Assembly (NCBI GenBank): GCA_002762705.1
Contig: PCVE01000039.1
Location: forward strand, 1 to 13,232
Length of the DNA: 13,232 nucleotides
DNA from: Candidatus Woesearchaeota archaeon CG11_big_fil_rev_8_21_14_0_20_43_8
Lineage (GTDB): Archaea; Nanobdellota; Nanobdellia; Woesearchaeales; CG08-08-20-14
Reading direction: 5' to 3'
Within the stretch, counting starts at the first letter, position 1. Every line of letters begins with the position of its first letter. Below the pieces are notes generated by a model. It made no database searches and had not been told where the DNA came from. It saw only the letters and a list, made by a program, of their open reading frames with translations. This document shows positions 6,292-13,228 of this stretch, one piece after another. The position numbers and the translations under genes were made by a program.

Positions 6292-6378
6292 AGGACTCAA
6301 GACCAAATAAGCATCCCGAATATAACAGACAGCACAAGACAGACATATCGCAATAGCCCAGGACTCAAGACCAAATAA
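6292..6378. repeat. Two 19-bp exact direct repeats, 68-bp period
   Basis: AGGACTCAAGACCAAATAA occurs at 6292-6310 and 6360-6378. The sequence after each copy is also alike (ATAACAGACAGCACAAGA versus ATAACAAGCAGAACATGA), so the unit is probably a degenerate tandem repeat of about 68 bp. A related inverted form, TTAGTTGGTTGTGAG (6246-6260), matches the reverse complement of the repeat core at 12 of 15 positions. Confidence 0.65.
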
Positions 6379-6418
6379 ATAATAACAAGCAGAACATGAT
6401 CATATCAATCAGGAAGCA

Positions 6419-6844
6419 TCACTTCAATTTCTCTAGCGCATCCTTATCCACAGCATCAGTCAGAAGATTCTTAGCAAACATCCTGTTGACCCACATAAGC
6501 CTGATATCTTTCTTGTTTCTCTTCGGCACATCACCATTCCACCCACGGCAGACGACAAAATGGCAGTTGAACTGCTTGTCTTCTTCGATATGCAGTCCGA
6601 TGCAGAGATGCTCTTTTTGATCACATGAAATACCAAGCGAGCTTTTCAGCAATCTATCGACAGACGAGACTGCCACGGAATCATAGTCATGCGAATCGAC
6701 TGCATCGTCATCCAGCACATAGTCGCCAGGTATGCATATGCTTCCATTATCGCGGACCTCGACAAGGATTTCATCAAGATCATTCATAAGAATATATTGA
6801 GCGATTATGAAATTGCCGCTGCTTGTATGTATGAGTGGCTTCAT
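6419..6844 (-). CDS. Degenerate Nudix-like protein, probably not catalytic
   Basis: The 141-aa protein has a Nudix-fold layout: an N-terminal strand region (FIIAQYILMNDLDEILVEVR), a GSICIPGDYV segment at 34-43 equivalent to the G-x-W-x-x-PGG entry of the Nudix box, a helix ending LLKSSLGI (65-72) where the box helix REx2EExG would lie, and a C-terminal IRLMWVNRMFAKNL segment like the usual W-x(4)-L ending. The acidic metal ligands of the box (RExxEE) are missing, being replaced by VDRLLKSS, so hydrolysis is unlikely. A binding or regulatory role is conceivable. A TATA box centred about 25 nt upstream, within the 32-nt gap after the zinc-ribbon gene, predicts a leaderless transcript. The fold call is tentative; it could simply be a hypothetical protein. 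Confidence 0.6.
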   Translation of the reverse strand: MKPLIHTSSGNFIIAQYILMNDLDEILVEVRDNGSICIPGDYVLDDDAVDSHDYDSVAVSSVDRLLKSSLGISCDQKEHLCIGLHIEEDKQFNCHFVVCRGWNGDVPKRNKKDIRLMWVNRMFAKNLLTDAVDKDALEKLK

Positions 6845-6863
6845 GGATATTCTTCATCTCAGA

Positions 6864-6873
6864 AAATATAAAA
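6864..6873 (-). promoter_or_regulatory. TATA box of the Nudix-like gene
   Basis: Minus strand TTTTATATTT is centred about 25 nt before the ATG at 6844, in the short gap after the zinc-ribbon stop codon. It implies separate leaderless transcription, although read-through from the zinc-ribbon gene is also possible. Confidence 0.5.
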
Positions 6874-6876
6874 AAG

Positions 6877-7137
6877 TTACCTTTTGCTATGATGATCTAT
6901 CACTTCTTCTGCCGATGAAAGCTTTGAGCACCGCAGGCATTGGAAAAGTCTTTTCCCATCTATCGAAGGAAAATCATTATGCCTAAGATGCTTAGAATTG
7001 CATTGCGGACACAAGACCTTCTCTGTTCGTGCATTGAAGAATTTGCTGCATTCACGGCAATAATAAAGCCCGTTATCATACAGCAACAATTTATGCGAAT
7101 GTATCCCGCATAACGGACAAAAATTCAAATCATCCAC
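6877..7137 (-). CDS. Small double zinc-ribbon protein
   Basis: The 86-aa protein carries four CxxC pairs: CPLC (7-10), CREC (27-30), CPQC (43-46) and CLRC (67-70). These can bind two zinc ions as two successive ribbons. Such proteins often bind nucleic acid or serve as adaptors, but no specific family is recognised. It starts with GTG (7135-7137); the choice is supported by a run of seven G residues ending 7 nt upstream that pairs well with the anti-Shine-Dalgarno sequence, and no in-frame ATG is near. It is transcribed away from the TrmB gene across a 306-nt regulatory gap rich in inverted repeats, and is followed at 32 nt by the Nudix-like gene. Confidence 0.75.
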   Translation of the reverse strand: MDDLNFCPLCGIHSHKLLLYDNGLYYCRECSKFFNARTEKVLCPQCNSKHLRHNDFPSIDGKRLFQCLRCSKLSSAEEVIDHHSKR

Positions 7138-7144
7138 TGTAAAT

Positions 7145-7151
7145 CCCCCCC
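7145..7151 (-). promoter_or_regulatory. Shine-Dalgarno site fixing a GTG start
   Basis: Minus strand GGGGGGGAT, with 7 nt between the G-run and the GTG of the zinc-ribbon gene. A perfect 13-bp palindrome AAATCA-C-TGATTT (7156-7168) lies just upstream in the leader. Confidence 0.55.
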
Positions 7152-7230
7152 TGATAAATCACTGATTTTGTTGTTATTAAGTCTATCGAATCCAGCCCTT
7201 GAATCTCAAATTCATCAAAAGTACATTATC

Positions 7231-7239
7231 CATTTAAAG
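7231..7239 (-). promoter_or_regulatory. TATA box of the zinc-ribbon gene
   Basis: Minus strand CTTTAAATG, about 95 nt before the GTG start, implies a leader of roughly 70 nt and fits the presence of a strong ribosome site. Confidence 0.45.
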
Positions 7240-7268
7240 ACTATTGACCACTCGCGGTTAGTATTATT

Positions 7269-7314
7269 CTCATGTTTACAATAAACAGCCATGAGGAACG
7301 GTATAAACACCGTT
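7269..7314. promoter_or_regulatory. Two perfect 6-bp inverted repeats in the divergent promoter region
   Basis: CTCATG (7269-7274) pairs with CATGAG (7290-7295), and AACGGT (7297-7302) pairs with ACCGTT (7309-7314), the latter followed by a T-rich run. They lie between the divergent zinc-ribbon and TrmB promoters and are candidate operator sites; the second could also be a weak plus-strand terminator. Confidence 0.4.
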
Positions 7315-7336
7315 TTCTTTGATATCGTTGTTACTG

Positions 7337-7376
7337 TACAATGGTTACATAAGCGAAAGGTTTAAATACCATTGTA
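7337..7376 (+). promoter_or_regulatory. TrmB-gene promoter inside a perfect 9-bp inverted repeat
   Basis: The promoter AAGCGAAAGGTTTAAATACC (7351-7370) provides BRE and TATA (TTTAAATA, 7361-7368), with a transcript start expected near 7390. It is bracketed by TACAATGGT (7337-7345) and ACCATTGTA (7368-7376), whose centres are 31 bp apart, close to three helical turns. This is a plausible site for repression of the gene by its own product. Confidence 0.6.
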
Positions 7377-7443
7377 TATTCCCACGCATACTCGATATTA
7401 GAGAACAAAGAGGTGACAGCAGAAAATAACTGCCGGAGATGAT

Positions 7444-8238
7444 ATGATGATCGTACAACAGGACTTTTTGAGGAAACTAAAAGACTTTGGTTTGAATAGT
7501 TACGAATCAAAGTTATGGACTGCACTTCTTTCAAGGGGAATATCAACTGCCGGGGAACTATCTGATATCGCTGGCGTCCCACGAAGCCGATGCTATGATG
7601 TCCTTGAAAGTCTTGAGAAAAAAGGATTCATAATCACAAAGCTAGGAAAACCGATCAAATATATCGCTATCGAACCAAGTGAAGTCGTCGAAAGAGTGAA
7701 GAAAAGAGTCAAACTCGATTCTGACAAACAGATTGAGATGCTTGGAGAGCTCGAAGGATCCTCTGTCCTTGAAGAACTTAATGCGCTCCACACACAGGGT
7801 GTCGATATGGTAGAACCAGCCGACCTCACTGGCTCAGTGAAAGGCCGGAACAATATCCATAACCACATGGAACACATGATAAAGAACGCAAAGAAAGATA
7901 TCCTCATAATGACAAGCGCCGATGGTCTTGCAAGGAAACTCGATGCGCTCAAGAAATCACTTAAGAAAGCCCATGAAAGAGGTGTCGATATCAGAGTTGC
8001 GGCCCCCCTAACTGACAAGAACAAGGTCGTCATCGAGGATTTCAAGAAATATATCTCATTCAAGAACATCGACACCATGAGCGGAAGATTCATGCTTGTC
8101 GACGGTGAACATACAACCTTCATGCTTCTTGATGACAGCAAAGTGCATCCTTCTTATGATGCAGCTGTCTGGGCAAGGACTCCATTCTTCACAAATACGA
8201 TCAAGGCATTGTTCCAGAGTATCTGGAAGAAGGAATGA
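7444..8238 (+). CDS. TrmB-family transcriptional regulator
   Basis: The 264-aa protein has an N-terminal winged helix (about 7-75): LKDFGLNSYESKLWTALLSR, then STAGELSDIAGVPRSRCYDV as the recognition region, and the wing KKGFIITKLGKPIKYIAI. A helical linker (79-115) leads to a C-terminal phospholipase D-like sensor domain (about 130-262). Its HKD-type site is lost (SGRFMLVDGEHTTFMLLDD), as is usual for TrmB sensors. Family members bind palindromes near promoters and respond to sugars or other small ligands; the ligand here is unknown. GGAG at 7435-7438 serves either ATG at 7444 (5 nt) or 7447 (8 nt), so the first Met is uncertain. The gene ends in TGA followed by a T-run, with the VWA operon starting 83 nt later on its own promoter, which makes that operon a natural candidate target. 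Confidence 0.9.
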   Translation: MMIVQQDFLRKLKDFGLNSYESKLWTALLSRGISTAGELSDIAGVPRSRCYDVLESLEKKGFIITKLGKPIKYIAIEPSEVVERVKKRVKLDSDKQIEMLGELEGSSVLEELNALHTQGVDMVEPADLTGSVKGRNNIHNHMEHMIKNAKKDILIMTSADGLARKLDALKKSLKKAHERGVDIRVAAPLTDKNKVVIEDFKKYISFKNIDTMSGRFMLVDGEHTTFMLLDDSKVHPSYDAAVWARTPFFTNTIKALFQSIWKKE

Positions 8239-8242
8239 TCAC

Positions 8243-8249
8243 TTTTTTT
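8243..8249 (+). terminator. T-run terminator of the TrmB-type gene
   Basis: Seven T residues begin 4 nt after the TGA stop of the regulator gene. Confidence 0.55.
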
Positions 8250-8280
8250 GCTATTTGCATGGCCCATCATATTCTCAGCA

Positions 8281-8322
8281 TATAGAAATCTATATAAAAA
8301 GAACTCTGCCTATCTAGAGATA
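8281..8322 (+). promoter_or_regulatory. Leaderless promoter of the VWA operon with inverted repeats
   Basis: TAGAAATCTATATA (8283-8296) ends 26 nt before the ATG at 8322, identical in sequence and spacing to the lon promoter. TATAGA-AA-TCTATA (8281-8294) is a perfect inverted repeat covering the BRE and the start of the TATA box, and TATCT-AG-AGATA (8311-8322) covers the predicted start site. Both are possible regulator contacts. Confidence 0.6.
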
Positions 8323-10202
8323 TGGGTTTTTTAAGTTACATGGGGGATTTTGCTGCAGCGCTATATAGCACGCCAGGCAATTTCTTCCAAAATCCGGCAT
8401 GGCTACAGGCGCTCTATGCACTGATAGCTTTGATAATATTATATCTGATAAGACCACGTCCAAAGAAGAAGGTCATCCCTTCTTTGATGTTTCTCATGAA
8501 GATGACTGGTAAAAGATCGAAGAACTCATTGTTTCACCATCTGATGCGCACCTTGTTCCTTCTGCTTCAGTTCCTCGCGATACTATTCCTGTGTCTCGCG
8601 CTCGCAGAGCCATTCAGACTCACTGAAGAGGGCGCAAAAGACAAATCAGTGATACTTATCGTCGATGGATCAGCTAGTTCTCAAGCCATGATAGGAAGCA
8701 CGACAAGATTTGCTTTCTCGATAGATGCGGCAAAGAAGAATCTTGCTCTGAAGAATACGATAATCCTCGCGGCAAAACGACCGAACCTTGTGCTTGAAGA
8801 TGGTGATTATGATAATGGTGTATCTGTCCTTGCGACACTTAGACCAAAAGATACGGGTTCTAATCTCGCTGATGCTTTGATATATGCAGGCGAGATCGCA
8901 GAGATATCCGGCGCGAGGATAATCTTGATCAGTGATATGATAAACACTGACCGTGATACTGATATCTTCGCCATAAAGAAGACACTTGAAGCTAAACAGA
9001 TAGATGTCGAATTCCAGAATGTGTTCTCGAACATCCGGAATGTCGGTGTTGTCGACATGGAGATAGACGAGGACGAGACGACCCTTTTCATCAAGAATTT
9101 CAATAAATTCAAAGTTCCGCTCGATGTCATCATCGATGACACAAAAGAATCCATCGAGATCGAGCCAGAATCGATAAAGCCTTTCGGTTTTGTGACTTTG
9201 CCTATGACCACGAAAGTGACGCTTGATGTCAATGATGAGTTCCCAGTCGATAATGTAATCTATACAAGCACACCAGACAGCACCAAGATCGAGATACTGC
9301 TGATCACAAACAACAAGAAGACGACCAATCTTGAGAGAGCGCTTCTTGCCTCTCCACATGTCTCCATAACAAAAGCGGCTCCGCCAGTGGTTCCAGACAA
9401 AGGATATGATGTCATCATCATAAAAGATGTCCTCACAGACAAGTTCCTCCCGGCAGATATCGCGACGATAATAAATAATGTCAAAGATGGGAAGACTGCT
9501 ATTGTCTGCATACAGGATGGCTTGCTCGCGATGGATCTAAAAGAGCTCATGCCGATGAGTTTCTATGGACGGAAGAACGAGACACAGATCATGACAGCAG
9601 AGAACAAGTATACTGAAGTTGCCGAAGGGACTTATATCAATTTCGGCGAAGTATCCCCTTATGATGTGGCAAGACCATATGTCAATGATGTCGTGGCGCT
9701 CGCGACTGACACAAACGAGAGCGATCTGGTCTCGCTTGTCAAGTTAGGTGATGGATATGTAGTCTATTATGGCATCCTCGAAGAGAATTCAGATTTCTGG
9801 CAATCTCCAGATTACCCTCTTTTCTGGAACAATCTGATAGAGATCCTTGTCGACAAGAAAGACGCCATAACTAACATGAACAAAAAGACAGGCGATATAT
9901 TGACGCTTGAAGATGAAGAAATCATAGTGACTCCATCAGGAAAAAAATTGAAGACAAAATCATTATTGCTCGAAGAGAAGGGCATATATCATGTAGGCAA
10001 CACATCTGTCGCTGTGAATCTGCTCGATGAGAAAGAGTCAGATGTCTCATTAGAGATCAAAGATACTTCAGAGTCATATTTCGAAGAAGGCGCTTTTGAG
10101 AAGATAAAAGTGAAGAAAGACCTAAGCATGCTTTTCATCGCCATCGGACTTATATTCCTGTTCTTTGAATTCATTTATCTGAAGATAAGAGGTGATATCT
10201 AA
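8322..10202 (+). CDS. Membrane-anchored VWA protein, BatA/aerotolerance-type
   Basis: The 626-aa protein begins with two close transmembrane segments (about 27-43 and 75-95) joined by a basic loop (RPRPKKK..., KRSKNS), the double-TM anchor typical of BatA-like proteins. A VWA domain follows (about 108-235) with the MIDAS pattern D115-G-S117-A-S119, a TGSNLADAL segment (178-186) in the place of the usual G-T-N-L, and ILISD (201-205). The middle (about 240-500) is beta-rich and contains an alpha/beta segment (323-410) like a degenerate glutamine-amidotransferase fold. A final TM (602-619) ends the protein. By the positive-inside rule the large part faces outward. VWA domains bind partners through a divalent metal. 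The start codon coincides with the predicted transcript start; the next gene's ATG follows the TAA with no gap. Confidence 0.8.
   Translation: MGFLSYMGDFAAALYSTPGNFFQNPAWLQALYALIALIILYLIRPRPKKKVIPSLMFLMKMTGKRSKNSLFHHLMRTLFLLLQFLAILFLCLALAEPFRLTEEGAKDKSVILIVDGSASSQAMIGSTTRFAFSIDAAKKNLALKNTIILAAKRPNLVLEDGDYDNGVSVLATLRPKDTGSNLADALIYAGEIAEISGARIILISDMINTDRDTDIFAIKKTLEAKQIDVEFQNVFSNIRNVGVVDMEIDEDETTLFIKNFNKFKVPLDVIIDDTKESIEIEPESIKPFGFVTLPMTTKVTLDVNDEFPVDNVIYTSTPDSTKIEILLITNNKKTTNLERALLASPHVSITKAAPPVVPDKGYDVIIIKDVLTDKFLPADIATIINNVKDGKTAIVCIQDGLLAMDLKELMPMSFYGRKNETQIMTAENKYTEVAEGTYINFGEVSPYDVARPYVNDVVALATDTNESDLVSLVKLGDGYVVYYGILEENSDFWQSPDYPLFWNNLIEILVDKKDAITNMNKKTGDILTLEDEEIIVTPSGKKLKTKSLLLEEKGIYHVGNTSVAVNLLDEKESDVSLEIKDTSESYFEEGAFEKIKVKKDLSMLFIAIGLIFLFFEFIYLKIRGDI
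10189..10196 (+). promoter_or_regulatory. Shine-Dalgarno site of the second VWA gene, inside the first
   Basis: GAGGTGAT, a perfect match to the archaeal anti-Shine-Dalgarno, lies in the last codons of the upstream gene with 6 nt before the ATG at 10203. It supports this start and efficient translation of the internal operon gene. Confidence 0.7.
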
Positions 10203-12647
10203 ATGATCCTCTTTGATACTATCATGAAACTCTTCAGCGCCCAGTTTACATATCCCTGGCTCATCTATGTCGGGATAGGTGCGATCGTGCTATTGCTTCT
10301 GCTCACATTCGTCAATGTTGTCCGCGTACATGGCGCAGATCCAGATGAAGTACGGGCGATGAGAAAGAGAAGGACGCGATGGCGTGTTGGTATCTTCATA
10401 TCACGCACGATCATCGTCGGACTTCTGTTCATGGCGATGGCAGGGCCTTACATCGAAGATAAAAAAGAGATAGAAGGCAATCTGCAATTGAATATTCTTA
10501 TCGATAATTCCACATCCATGTCCATCTTCGACAACTCGAAGTATGGTGAGATGATAAAGAAACTCGGCACACTCATACCGACAAAGACATTCACGATCGC
10601 TTCCGGCCTTGATTCATCTATCGGCAATGGAGTGCTATCACATCTTGAGCCGGACATGAATTACCTGTTGATCACAGATGGCCAGGTCAACAGCGGGACA
10701 CCATTGAATGATATCGTGCTGTTCGGAAGCTCGCTCAATTCCACGATAAGCGCAGTCACATTATTCCCTGACAAAAGCGATATCGGTGTTGAGATATTCG
10801 GGCCATCGAAGAGCGTCGAATCTGTTGAGAACACATTCAAGATCGTAGCCATGAGGACACAGGTCAAGAAATATCATATCAAGGTCTGGCTCGATAGTGG
10901 CCTCATCATAGACCGAGATGAAGATAGTGATTCATTCACGTTCACAGAGACTCTTGGTACTGGTGACCACAAGATCAAATCTGAAGTGACTCCTGCTGAT
11001 GGATCAACAGACTTTTTCAGCCAGAACAACATATTCTATAAGACCGTACGGATTGTCGACAAGCCAAAGATCCTGTTCATCAGCAAGGAATATGCGAAAG
11101 AATCTCTTATAACTGATGAACTTTATGATGTTACCCATGCGACTAAGATGCCATCAGATGTCTCAGAATATTCGACAGTGATTTTGAAAGACATCCCAGG
11201 TAAAGAAATCGATGCTTCTATGCTCATCGATTATGTGACCGATGGGAACGGCCTGATCGTCATCGGTGGAGATGATTCTTTTGATTTCGGTGAATATGAG
11301 AACACGCTCTTTGAGAAGTTGCTTCCGGTCAGCATAGGCACTGGAGAGAATGATGAAGGCGACGGCATCAATATCGTGCTTGTCATGGATATATCAAAGA
11401 GCGGCATGCGCTTTGCGAGCGGCGGCACGAACGAACAGGAGATATTCCAAAAAAGCCTTGCCATCGGGCTGCTTGATGGTCTGAAGAACAACACAAAGGT
11501 CGGTGCAGTAGCGTTCAGCGACAAAGCATATTTGATATCACGCATGCGGCCGATCGGCAGCAGCAAGGAACTCCTCGCAAATGATATAGCGAGGCTGAAT
11601 TTCGCGACATATCCAGGTACAAATGTGTTCTCAGGGCTTGCCGCGGCATACCAGACTGTCGCACGTTTCCAGGGAAGCAAGAACATAATATTGATATCTG
11701 ATGGCAAGGACTATCCTAAGATATCAGATCTGAGAAGAGATACGCTCAATCTGGTCAACAAGCTTGCGGCAAAAGAATACAGATTCTACACGATATCGCC
11801 AAGTCCTGAGTCTGATCAGAATTACCTGAAGAAGATAGCATCTGACGGCAAAGGTTTCTTCTTTGAACCTGCGACCACGCAGAAACTAAAGATCATGTTC
11901 GGTCCTCCAAAGGACCTTCCACCTGGAGGGTATGCGAATGCCATGGTACTTGATGACAATCATTTCATAACAAGGAAACTTGAATTGGACGCGCTACTTA
12001 ACAGCTACAATCTTGTGACACCTAAAAGCCAGTCGCAGGAACTTGTCGCGCTTGAGACTGGCCAGCCTGTGCTGACTGTCTGGCGATATGGCCTTGGACG
12101 CGTCGGCGCATTCACCGCGGGAAGCGCAAAGGGAGATCTTGGACAACTATTGACAGAGAACAATTCACAACTTATCCCAAGGACCATCAACTGGGCTGTC
12201 GGCGACCCTGAACGAAACGAGGAATATTTTGTCGCGGTGAAAGACGGCCGTGAGAATGAGGACATGACAGTCGTTGTCAAGTCAAATAAATTCCCTGAAG
12301 CCACGAACATGACATTTTCACGTATCGACGAGGATCTGTATTCAGCAGATATACCACCAAGGTCAGCTGGGCAATACGTCGTCTTATCGACACCATATGC
12401 GATCAATTATCACACCGAGTACAGCGTACTTGGGATGCAGGCCGGGTTTGAGGAGAGCATTGTCCAGGCAGGCGGAAGATTGTTCCACCCTGATGAAGTG
12501 ACAGACATCTATAATTATGTCAAGAGCCGCTCTAAGAGGATAAAGACAGAAAAAATTAATATACAGTGGCCGCTTATAGTACTTGCATTGTTCATCTATT
12601 TCATAGAGATCATCATAAGGAGGATCATACAGACATTTTTTCATTAG
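10203..12647 (+). CDS. Large membrane protein with two VWA domains and a glutamine-amidotransferase-like domain
   Basis: The 814-aa protein has a double-TM anchor (about 17-38 and 63-81) with a strongly basic loop between (RAMRKRRTRWR). A first VWA domain (about 93-190) carries D101-N-S-T-S105 and LLITDG (155-160). A beta sandwich (195-285) is followed by a class I glutamine-amidotransferase-like fold (287-380; KILFISKEY, GLIVIGGDDSF, LLPVSIG), which lacks a nucleophile cysteine. A full second VWA domain (388-565) has D396-I-S-K-S400, T473 in PGTN and ISDG (498-501). Then GRVGAFTAG (632-640), another beta domain and a C-terminal TM (788-806). The order matches large BatA-related VWA proteins of bacteria and archaea, whose exact role is unclear. 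It begins directly after the preceding stop and 17 nt separate it from the coiled-coil gene, so the three are one operon. Most of the protein should face outward. Confidence 0.82.
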   Translation: MILFDTIMKLFSAQFTYPWLIYVGIGAIVLLLLLTFVNVVRVHGADPDEVRAMRKRRTRWRVGIFISRTIIVGLLFMAMAGPYIEDKKEIEGNLQLNILIDNSTSMSIFDNSKYGEMIKKLGTLIPTKTFTIASGLDSSIGNGVLSHLEPDMNYLLITDGQVNSGTPLNDIVLFGSSLNSTISAVTLFPDKSDIGVEIFGPSKSVESVENTFKIVAMRTQVKKYHIKVWLDSGLIIDRDEDSDSFTFTETLGTGDHKIKSEVTPADGSTDFFSQNNIFYKTVRIVDKPKILFISKEYAKESLITDELYDVTHATKMPSDVSEYSTVILKDIPGKEIDASMLIDYVTDGNGLIVIGGDDSFDFGEYENTLFEKLLPVSIGTGENDEGDGINIVLVMDISKSGMRFASGGTNEQEIFQKSLAIGLLDGLKNNTKVGAVAFSDKAYLISRMRPIGSSKELLANDIARLNFATYPGTNVFSGLAAAYQTVARFQGSKNIILISDGKDYPKISDLRRDTLNLVNKLAAKEYRFYTISPSPESDQNYLKKIASDGKGFFFEPATTQKLKIMFGPPKDLPPGGYANAMVLDDNHFITRKLELDALLNSYNLVTPKSQSQELVALETGQPVLTVWRYGLGRVGAFTAGSAKGDLGQLLTENNSQLIPRTINWAVGDPERNEEYFVAVKDGRENEDMTVVVKSNKFPEATNMTFSRIDEDLYSADIPPRSAGQYVVLSTPYAINYHTEYSVLGMQAGFEESIVQAGGRLFHPDEVTDIYNYVKSRSKRIKTEKINIQWPLIVLALFIYFIEIIIRRIIQTFFH

Positions 12648-12664
12648 ATAGAGGTTGATATACC

Positions 12665-13228
12665 ATGGGAAGATTCGTTGTTAAGAATGTCAATTTTTTC
12701 CTTGTTTTCATGCTGTTATTAGCAGTAGGTTTTGTTCTTGGGATGTCCGTCTATTATGAACGGAAATTCGATGATCAGACGACTGATTATGTGACGGCGC
12801 TTAGCAGGATGCAGCAGGCAGAGAAGTATCAGAGCATGTATCTTGATGCGATAAAGTCATTGAACACCACCTCTCAAAGCATCCAATTCTACGACAAATT
12901 GTATACGAACAAAACAACAGAACTTGAACAGACAAAGAAGACCATGACCGATGAGATCGGGTCTCTCAAATCAAAGCTTGATTATACAGAGAAGCAGCTG
13001 AAACTCACCCAGGATTCGGTCAATGCGAAAGTCAAGACCATAAGCGCATTGAATTCAGACATTGATGATCTCGAGACCAATATCGACACATTAGATGACA
13101 GTCTGACAGCAATGACCACGAAATATAATGACGCGAAAGACAAATGGGACTACTGGGAAGACAGAGCCAATGACTTCCAAGATTCAAGAGATGCTTGTCG
13201 AGATAAGTATCCGGGTTGTGATGATTGA
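12665..13228 (+). CDS. Membrane-anchored coiled-coil protein
   Basis: The 187-aa protein has a short basic N-terminus (MGRFVVK), one transmembrane segment (about 10-30) and a long helical, charged region (40-180) with heptad-like spacing (for example LEQTKKTMTDEIGSLKSKLD, 87-106), predicted to be a coiled coil. It ends DACRDKYPGCDD with two cysteines (178 and 185). The coil should lie outside the membrane and could hold the two VWA proteins or reach the envelope. No family is recognised; sequence similarity of long coiled coils is not informative. A GAGGTTGAT ribosome site ends 5 nt before the ATG. The stop TGA overlaps an ATG, so the operon probably goes on. Confidence 0.78.
   Translation: MGRFVVKNVNFFLVFMLLLAVGFVLGMSVYYERKFDDQTTDYVTALSRMQQAEKYQSMYLDAIKSLNTTSQSIQFYDKLYTNKTTELEQTKKTMTDEIGSLKSKLDYTEKQLKLTQDSVNAKVKTISALNSDIDDLETNIDTLDDSLTAMTTKYNDAKDKWDYWEDRANDFQDSRDACRDKYPGCDD

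Noticed and set aside
6292..6378. A CRISPR array
   Set aside because: There are only two copies of a 19-bp repeat with a 49-bp spacer, the flanks are degenerate copies of each other and no cas genes are near.
7409..7440. A 9-codon leader peptide (GTG at 7411) before the TrmB gene
   Set aside because: The only nearby GAGGTGA overlaps the GTG itself, so it has no ribosome site of its own; too short to support.
8670..9359. A 229-codon open frame on the minus strand inside the first VWA gene
   Set aside because: It lies wholly within a well-supported coding gene, has no promoter or ribosome site, and its product shows no domain pattern. It arises from the codon bias of the real gene.
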